A stretch of DNA of 64,000 bases from Arthrobacter sp. AL12. GTDB lineage: Bacteria; Actinomycetota; Actinomycetes; Actinomycetales; Micrococcaceae. Positions within the stretch are counted from its first letter, which is position 1; each line of letters opens with the position of its first letter. Below the pieces are notes generated by a model, which ran no database searches, was not told where the DNA came from, and was given only the letters and a program-made list of their open reading frames with translations. The stretch lies in assembly GCF_029960645.1 (NCBI RefSeq), contig NZ_JASBQY010000001.1, forward strand, positions 455,641 to 519,640, read 5' to 3'. Position numbers and translations under genes: made by a program. This document shows positions 7,363 to 16,017 of the stretch, piece after piece.

Positions 7363-8604
7363 ATGTCGGTCACCGCCGATGCCAGGGAACTGCACAGCCA
7401 GATCACCCGGCTGCGCCACGAGTTGCACCAGGAGCCGGAGATCGGCCTGGCACTCCCCCGCACCCAGGAGAAAGTCCTCAAGGCCCTCGACGGCCTCCCG
7501 TACGAAATCACCCTCGGCGGGAGCACGACGTCGGTCACCGCGGTCCTGCGCGGCGGCGCACCGCACACGTCGGCCGACAAACCTGTTGTCCTGCTGCGCG
7601 CGGACATGGACGGCCTTCCCGTCCAGGAGCGCACCGGCGTCGGCTTCTCCTCCCGGGTCGACGGCGCCATGCACGCCTGCGGGCACGATCTCCACACCTC
7701 GATGCTGGCCGGGGCCGCCACCCTGCTGGCCGAACGGCGCGGGCAGCTGGCCGGCGACGTCGTCCTGATGTTCCAGCCGGGCGAGGAGGGCTACGACGGC
7801 GCCGGGCACATGATCCGCGAAGGGGTGCTCGACGCCGCGGGCCGGCGCGCGGACGCCGCCTACGGCATGCACGTCTTCTCCTCGCTGGAGCCGTACGGCC
7901 AGTTCGCCACGAAGCCGGGCGTGATGCTGAGCGCCTCGGACGGGCTGTTCATCACGGTCCTGGGCGCCGGCGGCCACGGCTCCGCCCCGCACGCGGCCAA
8001 GGACCCCGTCACCGCGGCCGCCGAGATAGTGACCGCGCTGCAGGTCATGATCACGCGGCAGTTCAACATGTTCGACCCGGTCGTGCTGACCGTCGGCGTC
8101 CTGCACGCGGGCACCGCCCGGAACGTGATCCCCGAATCGGCGCGCATCGAGGCGACCGTCCGGACATTCTCGCACGCCTCCCGCGAACGGATGATGTCCG
8201 CGGTTCCCATGCTCGTCAAGGGCATCGCCCATGCCCACGGCCTGGAGGTGGAGGTCGAATACCGCGGGGAATACCCGCTGAGCATCACGGACGAAAACGA
8301 GACCCTCACGGCGGAGAAAACCATCCAGAACCTCTTCGGTGAATCCCGGCTGACCCGCTGGGCCACCCCGCTCAGCGGCTCCGAGGACTTCTCCCGGGTG
8401 ATGGCAGAGGTGCCGGGCACGTTCATCGGGCTCAGCGCCGTCGCCCCGGACGCGGACCACACCGAAACCGCTTTCAACCACTCCCCGTACGCCACGTTCG
8501 ACGACGGCGTCCTCGCCGACGGCGCGGCGCTCTACGCCGAGCTCGCCATTGCCCGGATCGCCGCCCTGGCGTCCGCCGGCACCCCCACGCCCGCCGCTTC
8601 CTAG
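7363..8604 (+). CDS. M20-family metallo-amidohydrolase (hippurate/N-acyl amino acid hydrolase-like)
   Basis: A 413-residue cytosolic M20D peptidase-like enzyme that hydrolyses amide bonds of N-acyl amino acids, indole-acetyl-amino acids or similar. Metal and catalytic motifs are visible: LLRADMDGLP (first catalytic Asp), MHACGHDLHTSML (Cys/His ligands), FQPGEEGYDGAGHMI (catalytic Glu and metal Glu) and, near the C-terminus, LSGSEDFSRV and NHSPYATFDD. The dimerisation domain lies between about residues 185 and 300. The start at 7363 is preceded by AAGAGGG. It is followed after 20 bases by an MHS transporter and is divergent from an Lrp regulator, giving a coherent uptake-and-cleave operon. Confidence 0.9.
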   Translation: MSVTADARELHSQITRLRHELHQEPEIGLALPRTQEKVLKALDGLPYEITLGGSTTSVTAVLRGGAPHTSADKPVVLLRADMDGLPVQERTGVGFSSRVDGAMHACGHDLHTSMLAGAATLLAERRGQLAGDVVLMFQPGEEGYDGAGHMIREGVLDAAGRRADAAYGMHVFSSLEPYGQFATKPGVMLSASDGLFITVLGAGGHGSAPHAAKDPVTAAAEIVTALQVMITRQFNMFDPVVLTVGVLHAGTARNVIPESARIEATVRTFSHASRERMMSAVPMLVKGIAHAHGLEVEVEYRGEYPLSITDENETLTAEKTIQNLFGESRLTRWATPLSGSEDFSRVMAEVPGTFIGLSAVAPDADHTETAFNHSPYATFDDGVLADGAALYAELAIARIAALASAGTPTPAAS

Positions 8605-8624
8605 CCCTACATCTCGGAGACAAC

Positions 8625-9911
8625 ATGACCACCATCACCAACCCCCGGCTCTCCAGCCGGGCCGCCACGCGGAAGACCCTCCTCGGGACGGGCATCGGGA
8701 ACGCCGTCGAATGGTACGACTGGGCGATCTACGCCACGTTCACACCGTTTATCGCCAGCCAGCTGTTCAGCAAGGCCGATCCTGCCTCGGCGGTGCTGGC
8801 CACGCTGGCGATCTTCGCCGTCGGCTTCGTGGCACGTCCGGTCGGAGGCTTCCTCTTCGGCTGGATCGGCGACCGGATCGGCCGCAAGACGTCCATGACG
8901 CTCGCCGTCGGCCTCGCGTCGCTGGGCAGCCTCATGATCGGCGTCGCACCGTCCTTCGCCACCATCGGCGTCTGGGCCTCGGTGATGCTGCTGGTGGCCC
9001 GGCTCATCCAGGGCCTGGCCCACGGCGGTGAGCTGCCGTCATCGCAGACGTACCTCTCCGAAGTCGCCCCAAAAGAGAAGCGCGGCCTGTGGGCCACGCT
9101 GATCTACGCCTCGGGCACGGTAGGAATCCTGGCCGGCACGCTGCTGGGCGCCGTCCTCAACATGACCCTCAGCACCCAGGCCATGAATGACTGGGGCTGG
9201 CGCATCCCGTTCCTGGTCGGTGCCGTCATGGGACTCTACGCGCTGATCATGCGCTCCAAGCTGCACGAGTCCGAGACCTTCGAAGGCGAGACGGCCTCCG
9301 AGAAGCGCGCCCCGATCTGGCCGCAGATCGTGCAGTACCGCAAACAGGCCCTCCAGGTCATCGGGCTGACCGTTGGCCTCACGGTGATCTACTACATCTG
9401 GGGGGTCGTGGCCCCGAGCTACGCGGCGACGACGCTGAAGATCGACCGCGGTGAAACCCTCTGGGCCAGTGTCGTTGCCAACATCGTGTTCATCGCCGTC
9501 CTGCCGTTCTGGGGCAGACTGTCCGACAGGATCGGCCGCAAGAAGGTGCTCTGGACCGGTGCGGCCGGAGCCGCCGTCATGCACTTCCCGATGACCTGGC
9601 TGCTCAAGGATTCGGCCTGGCAGCTGGCCGTGGCCATGTCCGTCATGCTGATCTTCATTGCCGCCAGCGCAGCGATCGTTCCCGCCGTCTACGCGGAGCT
9701 GTTCCCAACGAGCATCCGGACCATCGGCGTCGGCGTCCCGTACTCCATCTGCGTGGCCGTCTTCGGCGGGACCGCCCCGTACCTGCAGACCTGGCTCGGG
9801 ACCATCGGCCTGGCCAACGTATTCAACGTCTATGCCGTGGCCCTGCTGCTGGTCAGCGTGCTGTTCGTCTTCACCATCCCGGAGACCAAGGGCAAGGACC
9901 TGACGCACTAG
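8625..9911 (+). CDS. MHS-type MFS transporter (metabolite:H+ symporter)
   Basis: A 428-residue, twelve-helix MFS permease of the metabolite:proton symporter group, which takes up organic acids such as alpha-ketoglutarate, shikimate or proline/betaine. It begins with the family signature GTGIGNAVEWYDWAIYATF and has the A-like motif RPVGGFLFGWIGDRIGRKTSM and the second-half equivalent FWGRLSDRIGRKKVL. The gene follows the amidohydrolase in an operon and probably imports its substrate, or exports the product. Just downstream lies a strong hairpin terminator. The exact substrate cannot be read from sequence. Confidence 0.9.
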   Translation: MTTITNPRLSSRAATRKTLLGTGIGNAVEWYDWAIYATFTPFIASQLFSKADPASAVLATLAIFAVGFVARPVGGFLFGWIGDRIGRKTSMTLAVGLASLGSLMIGVAPSFATIGVWASVMLLVARLIQGLAHGGELPSSQTYLSEVAPKEKRGLWATLIYASGTVGILAGTLLGAVLNMTLSTQAMNDWGWRIPFLVGAVMGLYALIMRSKLHESETFEGETASEKRAPIWPQIVQYRKQALQVIGLTVGLTVIYYIWGVVAPSYAATTLKIDRGETLWASVVANIVFIAVLPFWGRLSDRIGRKKVLWTGAAGAAVMHFPMTWLLKDSAWQLAVAMSVMLIFIAASAAIVPAVYAELFPTSIRTIGVGVPYSICVAVFGGTAPYLQTWLGTIGLANVFNVYAVALLLVSVLFVFTIPETKGKDLTH

Positions 9912-9951
9912 GCAGCCCGAAACGACCCGACAGCATTGGCCGTGCCGGCCT

Positions 9952-9994
9952 CCACAAAGTGCCCCCGCCATTCAGCCTTGGGGGCACTTTGTGG
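9952..9994. terminator. Bidirectional hairpin terminator
   Basis: A perfect 15-bp inverted repeat (arms 9952-9966 and 9980-9994, loop 13 nt) built on CAAAGTGCCCCC and its complement. It lies between the 3' ends of the convergent MHS transporter and the small gene at 10023, so it can stop transcription from both sides. Confidence 0.85.
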
Positions 9995-10022
9995 GTTGAC
10001 GCGGAAACTCATTCCGCGAACG

Positions 10023-10259
10023 TCAGCGGCCGGCGGGGGTCTCACCGTTTGCGACGGCCTCAATCCAGTCGACGGCCTCGTCCGGGAAATAGAAGCCGGC
10101 GGGCCCGCGCTCACCCACCCACCAGGCGCCGGAAGCGGCGGATCCGCCAGCCTCCTCGATCTCACGAAGCACCTCCGCCGGCACCGCGTCGCCGTTGTTT
10201 GCGATCAGCCAATCCCGCGTCGAGGGCTTCAACTTCGGCCACCCTTGCTCGATACTCAT
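10023..10259 (-). CDS. Small hypothetical protein
   Basis: A 78-residue acidic soluble protein of unknown function (MSIEQGWPKLKPSTRDWLIA onwards). It contains two predicted helices and the run SGAWWVGERGPAGFYFPDEA. The start at 10259 gives a protein-like N-terminus; the upstream extension of the open frame is rich in arginine and unlikely to be translated. The sequence pattern suggests a compact domain conserved in related bacteria, but I can name no family. Confidence 0.65.
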   Translation of the reverse strand: MSIEQGWPKLKPSTRDWLIANNGDAVPAEVLREIEEAGGSAASGAWWVGERGPAGFYFPDEAVDWIEAVANGETPAGR

Positions 10260-10341
10260 GGCCGCAGTCTGCCACGGCGCGGCGGGCGCCGAAAGAGTTC
10301 CGTCCCAGCCGCCGGGGCATCGCTGGCGCCGCCGTCGTCCC

Positions 10342-10500
10342 CTAAGCCTGCGCCCTGTCGCGCGACGGCGGATCCTTCCCGAACAAGGCACTGACGAGCA
10401 GCCACACGGACCACACGAGAATCAGGACAATTCCCGATAACGGGGGAAGGCTGTTCGCCGGGGAGAAGCCTTCGGCCCCGATGATCCAACCCTGGGCCAT
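10342..10500 (-). CDS. Possible small membrane protein
   Basis: A 52-residue candidate with one clear transmembrane helix (SGIVLILVWSVWLLVSALFG) and a basic, polar C-terminal tail (KDPPSRDRAQA). No strong ribosome-binding site precedes the ATG, so the call rests on the helix and tail pattern. It lies in the gap between two genes on the same strand. A chance open frame is possible. Confidence 0.4.
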   Translation of the reverse strand: MAQGWIIGAEGFSPANSLPPLSGIVLILVWSVWLLVSALFGKDPPSRDRAQA

Positions 10501-10552
10501 GAAGCGCCATGCCGGCGAACTGGCCAAGGTGACACCACCGCCGTTTCGGACC

Positions 10553-11338
10553 CTAGCGGCGCCAGCAATACGGAGTCGTCGTTGACACCCGGAGCAGACC
10601 GTAGCGTTCCAGGATCGGTCGCGAATACTCCGTTGAGTCGCTGTGGATGAAGCTCTTGCCCAGCGCCATCGCAGCCCGGGCACGGGCGGAGGTCAGAGCA
10701 CGGTAGATCCCCTGGCCGCGCCATTCTTTGAGGGTCGCCCCGCCCCAGATGCCGGCGAATTCCGTGTCCGGAACCGGTTCCAGCCGGCCCGCGCTGACGA
10801 TCAGCCCCTGGTGCTCGGCGACCCAGAGTTGCATCCCGTCGTCGGATGCCACCCGCCGCAGGAGCGCTTCAGCGTTGTCGTCGGAGACGGGACTGCCAAA
10901 GACCCTGTCCTGCATGGCGCTCATGGCGCGGATGTCGGGTTCTTCGGTCACTCTCCGCAGGCTGACGCCGGGCGGGAGTTTCACATCGACAGCCAACGCG
11001 CCGGCCGGACCGATCATGATCGATTCGCTCTCTTCAGGCTCAAATCCGTTGTGGAACAGCGCCTCACGAAGTCCGGGCGCATAATCGTGGCCGCGGGTCT
11101 TCCACTCGACCCGCACGACTGCCGGATCCGCCCGGTAGAACGCCAGCGTTTCCGCCACCCATTCCGCGATTGTCTCCGCGCCGGCCCCACCGAGGTCCTG
11201 ATAGGTCACGAAACCGCGGCCGCCGGCAAAGGTGACAAGCCGCAACGGACCCAGACGCTGGACGGCGACCGCGCTGGGGGTCTCAGCATCCGTCCGGAGC
11301 TGCTGGTCGTACGCCGTGAGAAATTCAGATATAGTCAT
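10553..11338 (-). CDS. GNAT-family N-acetyltransferase
   Basis: A 261-residue acetyltransferase. The acetyl-CoA binding part lies at about 195-235: FAGIWGGATLKEWRGQGIYR contains the R/QxxGxG pattern (WRGQGIYRAL). The N-terminal 100 residues (QRLGPLRLVTFAGGRGFVTY and AETIAEWVAETLAFY) form a second, GNAT-like half, as in double-domain members that acetylate small amines or antibiotics. The start at 11338 is chosen because the preceding residues look non-coding. It faces away from the TPR gene, sharing a 90-base promoter region. The acceptor is unknown. Confidence 0.82.
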   Translation of the reverse strand: MTISEFLTAYDQQLRTDAETPSAVAVQRLGPLRLVTFAGGRGFVTYQDLGGAGAETIAEWVAETLAFYRADPAVVRVEWKTRGHDYAPGLREALFHNGFEPEESESIMIGPAGALAVDVKLPPGVSLRRVTEEPDIRAMSAMQDRVFGSPVSDDNAEALLRRVASDDGMQLWVAEHQGLIVSAGRLEPVPDTEFAGIWGGATLKEWRGQGIYRALTSARARAAMALGKSFIHSDSTEYSRPILERYGLLRVSTTTPYCWRR

Positions 11339-11427
11339 CGGCCCCACGGTACAACCCCGGAAGGCCCGCGACGGCGTCGGCTCCGGCGGAGCGCAAGTGA
11401 GCACCTGAGCTCACGTAGGATCGGCCC

Positions 11428-11913
11428 ATGACACTTGACGAGTGGGAGCGCCGCATAGCGGCTTTCTGGGCGGCCTTCGCGGCGTCACCGACCGGCGGCG
11501 AAGAAATCATCGACGAACTGGACGAACTCGCTGCCGCATCACCCGCAACCGACGGACGCGCAGATTTCGAACGCGCCTGCATCCGCGATTCAACCGGACG
11601 GACGCCGGACGCCGTCTCCTTCTACGAGTCCGGGCTCGCTGCCGGGCTCGACCCCACCAGGCAGACACGAACCTATGTCCAGATGGCCAGCTCTCAGCGT
11701 GCCCTCGGGCACACGGCAGAAGCCCTAAAGATCCTCGCCCACGCCGATCCCCATGCGTTGGGCGGGGCACCCAGCGCCGTGCGGGCCCTGGCCCTACGAG
11801 ACGCCGGCCGTCATGATGAGGCCCTGCGCGTCGCGCTCGAGGCACTCATTCCCCATTTGCCCCGGTATCAGCGCTCGATGGCGAACTACGCGAGACTCCT
11901 GACAGACAACTAG
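11428..11913 (+). CDS. Tetratricopeptide-repeat protein (TPR_5 type)
   Basis: A 161-residue all-helical protein with two or three TPR-like units: DFERACIRDSTGRTPDAVSF, QTRTYVQMASSQRALGHTAE, and AVRALALRDAGRHDEALRVA. Proteins of this type (tetratrico peptide repeat group 5) usually act as protein-interaction scaffolds; no partner is known here. It is divergent from the GNAT gene and convergent with the TetR gene, so it seems monocistronic. Confidence 0.8.
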   Translation: MTLDEWERRIAAFWAAFAASPTGGEEIIDELDELAAASPATDGRADFERACIRDSTGRTPDAVSFYESGLAAGLDPTRQTRTYVQMASSQRALGHTAEALKILAHADPHALGGAPSAVRALALRDAGRHDEALRVALEALIPHLPRYQRSMANYARLLTDN

Positions 11914-11978
11914 CGATCAGCTGCGTATCTTTCGCATGGTGGGACTCTATTCGTGTCGGCCGATGCCGGATGTGGTGG

Positions 11979-12662
11979 CTAGACGGAGCGCCCGTCGAGC
12001 GTGTCCTGGATGCGGCGCGCCACTTCAGCGGCGGGTGTGGAGCGGGGGAAAACAGCCACCACGAGGTCATCCTCGGCCGGGGCAACGGACGGGTCGCCCG
12101 GTGACAGGACGCCGAAGATGCGGCGAACCGCCAGCAGTTCGTGTTCTAAGTTCCGGAGGGATCCGCGGGGGGAATCCAGCATCATCTCGCGCAGCACATA
12201 GTTGTGCGTGGACGTCACGGCCGCCGCGAACCGGATCGCATCAAGTGCCGCCAGGCCCGGGAGTGCCTGCCGGAGGTAGTCGGAGAAAAGCCGCTCATAG
12301 CGGGATACCATGATCGTTTCCCGGTCCCGGAGCGCGGGCACCGCCTGCACCACATGGTAACGCTTTTGCGCTATCTTCCGGCGTTCAGCGAACTTCCCAA
12401 AGACGAGGGCCGCGGCCTCGCACACTGCTTCCCACGGATCGGGATGGCTCGCGGCCAGATAGCTGCCCAGCTCATCGAGCAAGGCCTCGTGGTCTGCGAA
12501 GATCACGTCTTCCTTGGCGCGGAACTGGCGGAAGAAGGTGCTTCGGGAGATCCCGGTCGCCAGGGCAATATCGTCCACGCTGGTCGGGTCGTAGCCGTTG
12601 TCCGTGAACAGATCCAGTGCGGCCTCGGCCACCTCGGAACGGAAACTAGCCACTGATGCCAT
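11979..12662 (-). CDS. TetR/AcrR-family regulator of the acyl-CoA operon
   Basis: A 227-residue repressor. The N-terminal helix-turn-helix is clear (residues about 8-55: VAEAALDLFTDNGYDPTSVD and ALATGISRSTFFRQFRAKED). The C-terminal ligand domain is long and helical; ligands of TetR proteins next to fatty-acid genes are often acyl-CoAs. The gene is the last of a same-strand cluster (acyl-CoA dehydrogenase, acyl-CoA ligase, TetR) with only 64 bases after the ligase, so it is probably co-transcribed and autoregulatory. A perfect palindrome at 15981-16017, upstream of the cluster, is a candidate operator. Confidence 0.87.
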   Translation of the reverse strand: MASVASFRSEVAEAALDLFTDNGYDPTSVDDIALATGISRSTFFRQFRAKEDVIFADHEALLDELGSYLAASHPDPWEAVCEAAALVFGKFAERRKIAQKRYHVVQAVPALRDRETIMVSRYERLFSDYLRQALPGLAALDAIRFAAAVTSTHNYVLREMMLDSPRGSLRNLEHELLAVRRIFGVLSPGDPSVAPAEDDLVVAVFPRSTPAAEVARRIQDTLDGRSV

Positions 12663-12725
12663 CCCGGTACAGTAACAGCGCGTCGCCCTGACCGCCGCGG
12701 CAGAGTGCGACGGCGGCCTGGCCGC

Positions 12726-14360
12726 TCATTTCGCGGCTTCCTGGCTGAGCGCTACGGCGCTGACGCCCAGGGCGCGCAGCTGGGATTTCAGGACCTTGCC
12801 GGTGGAGTTGTGCGGGAGTTCGTCGGGGAAGAGGATTCGGTCCGGCACCTTGAATCCGGAGAGCAGACCCTGGACGTGCGCGCGGATTTCCTCGGCGGTG
12901 ACCGGGCTGGCGCTGCTGCGGATGACAAAGGCAACCGGACGTTCGCCCCATTTCTCGTGCGGGACGCCGATCACGGCCACGTTCAGCACGGCAGGGTGGC
13001 TGCTGATGGCCTGCTCGACTTCAATGGTGGAGATGTTCTCTCCGCCGGAGATGATGATGTCCTTGGCCCGGTCCTTGAGCTGGATGTAGCCGTCCGGATG
13101 CATCACGCCGAGGTCTCCGGTGTGGAACCAGCCACCGGCGAAGGCCTCGGCCGTGGCCTCGGGGTCCTTGAAGTATCCGAGCATCACGTTGTTGCCCCGC
13201 AGCACGATTTCACCCAGCGTGGTGCCGTCCGCCGGGACGTCGAGCATGTCCAGGTCCACGATGCGCGCCGTCTCGGCCTGGAGCATCCCCACCCCCTGCC
13301 GTGAGATTTTTACGGCCCGTTCCTGCGGGGACAGCTCATCCCACTCGGACTGGTACTCGCAGATCGTGTAGGGGCCGTACACCTCGGTGAGCCCGTAGAC
13401 GTGCACCACGGTGATCCCGAGTGAGTCCAGGGAAGTGATGATCGCGGGCGAGGGCGGGGCGCCCGCCGTCGTGATCAGCAGCGGTGCCGTCAGCTCGTGC
13501 GCCTGGGGCGCGCCGGCAATGATGCTGCACACCGTGGGTGCGCCGCAGAGGTTGGTGGCGCCGAGGGTGTCAATGGCGTCCCAGACTGCATCCGCGCGCA
13601 CGGCACGCAGGCAGATATGGACACCCGCCACGGCGGTCACTGCCCACGTCGTACACCAGCCGTTGCAGTGGAACATCGGAAGAGTCCACAGATAGCGGGT
13701 GTCGCCGGTGAACTGGTTGTGGATGGTTTCCCCGAGCGAGTTCAGGTACGCCCCGCGATGTGAATACAGCACGCCCTTGGGCTTGCCCGTTGTCCCTGAG
13801 GTGTAGTTCAGCGTGATGGGGGCGCGTTCGTCCTGGACCCCCCACGGGAGATCTGCGTCCCCGCTGTCCGGTCCCGCGAGGAAATCCGCATAGCGGGTGG
13901 TGCTGAGCCCCGCCGGAACCTCCGGATCGGGGATGGTGCTGTCGGGCACTTCGATCACGCCGGCCACCTGCGTCAGGCCAAGGTCCAGTCCCGCCACGGT
14001 GCCGAGCAGTTCCGAATCGGCAAACAGCAGCCTGGCTTCGGAGTGCTCCAGGATGTACTGGAGTTCCCGGGCGGTCATCCGCGTATTCAGGGCCACCAGG
14101 ACGCCCCCGGCGAGTGGAACGGCGTAGTGGGCAATCAGCAGTTCAGGCACATTGGGACACAGGAAGGCCACTCGGTCGCCTGGCTGGATCCTGCTCCTGA
14201 TCGCCTTGGCCAGCTGTTGGGCTTCGGCGGCGAAGTCCGAGTACGTGTAGGAGCGGTCGCCGTGGATGATCGCCGTCTTGTGTCCAAAGACCTCGGCGGA
14301 GCGCTGGAGGAACCGCAGGGGGCTCAGCGGGGTTTCGTTGGGACGCTCGATGGTGGTCAT
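12726..14360 (-). CDS. Long/medium-chain acyl-CoA synthetase (AMP-forming)
   Basis: A 544-residue member of the adenylate-forming (ANL) superfamily. It activates a carboxylic acid with ATP and CoA to an acyl-CoA. The P-loop-like motif YTSGTTGKPKGVLYSH starts near residue 186, the A5-type motif is VYGLTEVYGP, the hinge region is LKDRAKDIIISGGENIS, and the catalytic lysine lies in NSTGKVLKSQL (about Lys522). The start at 14360 (MTTIERP) has AGGACC upstream. The sequence is closest in character to the FadD3/AlkK-like medium-chain enzymes. It overlaps nothing and sits 11 bases after the acyl-CoA dehydrogenase, so they form one beta-oxidation operon. Chain-length preference is unknown. Confidence 0.9.
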   Translation of the reverse strand: MTTIERPNETPLSPLRFLQRSAEVFGHKTAIIHGDRSYTYSDFAAEAQQLAKAIRSRIQPGDRVAFLCPNVPELLIAHYAVPLAGGVLVALNTRMTARELQYILEHSEARLLFADSELLGTVAGLDLGLTQVAGVIEVPDSTIPDPEVPAGLSTTRYADFLAGPDSGDADLPWGVQDERAPITLNYTSGTTGKPKGVLYSHRGAYLNSLGETIHNQFTGDTRYLWTLPMFHCNGWCTTWAVTAVAGVHICLRAVRADAVWDAIDTLGATNLCGAPTVCSIIAGAPQAHELTAPLLITTAGAPPSPAIITSLDSLGITVVHVYGLTEVYGPYTICEYQSEWDELSPQERAVKISRQGVGMLQAETARIVDLDMLDVPADGTTLGEIVLRGNNVMLGYFKDPEATAEAFAGGWFHTGDLGVMHPDGYIQLKDRAKDIIISGGENISTIEVEQAISSHPAVLNVAVIGVPHEKWGERPVAFVIRSSASPVTAEEIRAHVQGLLSGFKVPDRILFPDELPHNSTGKVLKSQLRALGVSAVALSQEAAK

Positions 14361-14370
14361 GGCGGGTCCT

Positions 14371-15552
14371 TTAGGCGAAGGCGCTTTGTCCGGTGACATC
14401 GCGGCCGATCAATAGGGTCTGAATGCTTTGCGTGCCTTCATAGGTATGGATGGATTCGATGTCCAGCAGGTGCCGGATCACGTGGTTTTCCAGAAGGATG
14501 CCGTTGCCGCCCAACATATCGCGGGCAATGGATGCCAGCTCGCGGGCCTTGCGGGTGTTGTGGTACTTCGCCATCGCGGCCTGCGTGGGGCGCATCAGGC
14601 CGGCCGCATCAAGACCCGCCAGATGGACACAATGCAGCTGCATGCTGGTCAGCTCCGAAAGCATGTAGGTCAGCCGTTCCTGGACCAGCTGGAACTTCGC
14701 GAGCGGCTTGCCGAACTGTGTGCGCTGTGTGGCATAGTTCAGCGCGGCTTCGTAGACGGCGGTGGCATGGCCAAGGGCCGACCAGGCCACACCCAGCCGC
14801 GTCGCCACCAGGACCTTTGAAGTGTCCTTGAACGTGCGCGCGCCGGGGAGCAGATTGGCCTTGGGGATGCGGACATTGTTGAGCCGGATCCGGGCCTGGT
14901 GTATCGCGCGGAGCGACGCCTTTCCGGTGATGGTCTCAGCCTCGTACCCCTCCCGGTCCTGCTCCACAAGGAAGCCGCGGACATCCCCGGCGTCATCGCG
15001 TGCCCAGACCACGGAGACATCCCCCGCCGCGCCGTTGCCGATCCACTTCTTCTCGCCGTTGAGGACGTACTCCCCGCCGTCGAGGGTGGCGGTGGTTTCC
15101 AGTGCCACGGAGTCCGAACCGTGGTCCGGTTCCGTCAGGGCGAAGGCGCCGAGCTTTTCGCCACGGCCCAGCGGACCCAGCCAGGTCTCGCGCTGGGCTT
15201 CGGACCCGAAGAATGCAATAGAGCGCATGGCGAGGCCGCCCTGGACTGCGATCACGGTACCGAGCGAACCGTCCCCGCGGGAGACTTCCATGTTGACCAG
15301 TCCGGCGCCCAGCGGCGACATCAGGTCCAGGCCCGGGACCTCGATGCCGTCGGCCAGCAGGTTCAGGCTGCCCATCCGCTTCGCCAGGTGGGCGGGGAAC
15401 TCGGCGCGCTCCCAGTAGTCGTTCATCTGCGGCATTGCCTCCGCCGTGAAGGCCCTGGCGCGGTCCCAGACTTCGCGGTCGGGAGCAGGAATATTCGCAA
15501 AGACGGAGTAGTAGTCGGTATCGAGCGGTTCGGAGACGTCATAGTCGGGCAT
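14371..15552 (-). CDS. Acyl-CoA dehydrogenase, glutaryl-CoA-dehydrogenase-like
   Basis: A 393-residue flavoprotein that introduces a double bond into an acyl-CoA and passes electrons to ETF. The substrate-binding motif AFALTEPDHGSDS and the C-terminal THR-like signature HTYEGTQSIQTLLIGRDVTG are clear; the YEGT glutamate is the usual catalytic base of glutaryl-CoA-type and related ACADs. Whether this enzyme also decarboxylates cannot be decided. The ATG at 15552 is preferred because AAGG lies nine bases before it. It heads the operon with the acyl-CoA ligase and TetR gene. ETF encoded at 18361-20135 could be its electron acceptor. Confidence 0.9.
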   Translation of the reverse strand: MPDYDVSEPLDTDYYSVFANIPAPDREVWDRARAFTAEAMPQMNDYWERAEFPAHLAKRMGSLNLLADGIEVPGLDLMSPLGAGLVNMEVSRGDGSLGTVIAVQGGLAMRSIAFFGSEAQRETWLGPLGRGEKLGAFALTEPDHGSDSVALETTATLDGGEYVLNGEKKWIGNGAAGDVSVVWARDDAGDVRGFLVEQDREGYEAETITGKASLRAIHQARIRLNNVRIPKANLLPGARTFKDTSKVLVATRLGVAWSALGHATAVYEAALNYATQRTQFGKPLAKFQLVQERLTYMLSELTSMQLHCVHLAGLDAAGLMRPTQAAMAKYHNTRKARELASIARDMLGGNGILLENHVIRHLLDIESIHTYEGTQSIQTLLIGRDVTGQSAFA

Positions 15553-15626
15553 GGCTTGCATCCTTAGCGGAGGAATTGAGGAACAGGGCGAGGTGCGGCG
15601 CTTCTTGGACGGTCCGCGCGCGATGG

Positions 15627-15965
15627 CTATTCGGTAAAGCCGGGGCCGGGGTGGAATTCCTTTCCCCACACGCGCCGGGAGGCGCCGCTGAGGTCAAGCA
15701 TCGGTGTGAGGCCGCCCTGAAGCTGCACAGGAACCCCAAGCTGCCTGGCGAAGAGCAGGGCGAGCTGACTAGCCATGAGCCCGGCCCCAATGACTCCAAC
15801 GCTTCGGACCGGGCGCGGGACTGCGCCGGGCGCGCCCTGCGGACCGTGGCGTTCTGCAGCCAGGAGAGCCTCCGCGGACGCGCTGGCCGACCTTGCGGGG
15901 CCTTCGGAGGCAGCTGTGCCGGCCCCTGCGAGCGTGGCAGTTTTAACGACATTGTCAAGAACCAT
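15627..15965 (-). pseudogene. Remnant of a FadB/FadJ-type 3-hydroxyacyl-CoA dehydrogenase
   Basis: A 112-residue open frame whose middle (RSVGVIGAGLMASQLALLFA) is the Rossmann NAD-binding start of the 3-hydroxyacyl-CoA dehydrogenase half of fused beta-oxidation proteins. In an intact enzyme about 300 residues of enoyl-CoA hydratase domain precede it and about 350 follow. Here both are missing, and the last 28 residues (GLTPMLDLSGASRRVWGKEF and on) do not fit the family. It is most simply a gene from which internal parts have been deleted. It still lies behind the palindromic operator and in line with the acyl-CoA operon, suggesting it was once its first gene. Confidence 0.65.
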
Positions 15966-15980
15966 CCCACCGTTCTACAG

Positions 15981-16017
15981 TGAAACTGAGTATCACGTCA
16001 ATAGATACTCAGTTTCA
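15981..16017. promoter_or_regulatory. Perfect 14-bp inverted repeat, candidate TetR operator
   Basis: The arms TGAAACTGAGTATC (15981-15994) and its exact complement (16004-16017) flank a 9-base spacer. It starts 16 bases upstream of the beta-oxidation remnant, in the promoter position of the leftward acyl-CoA cluster. The AT-rich composition in GC-rich DNA and the absence of a T-tract speak for an operator rather than a terminator. The TetR protein encoded at 11979-12662 is the likely binder. Confidence 0.6.

Noticed and set aside
9912..10022. A small gene in the gap after the MHS transporter
   Set aside because: The gap is taken up by the perfect hairpin at 9952-9994 and has no ribosome-binding site with a protein-like frame.
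15627..15965. An intact 3-hydroxyacyl-CoA dehydrogenase
   Set aside because: Only about 30 residues of the NAD-binding start are present; both flanking domains are missing.
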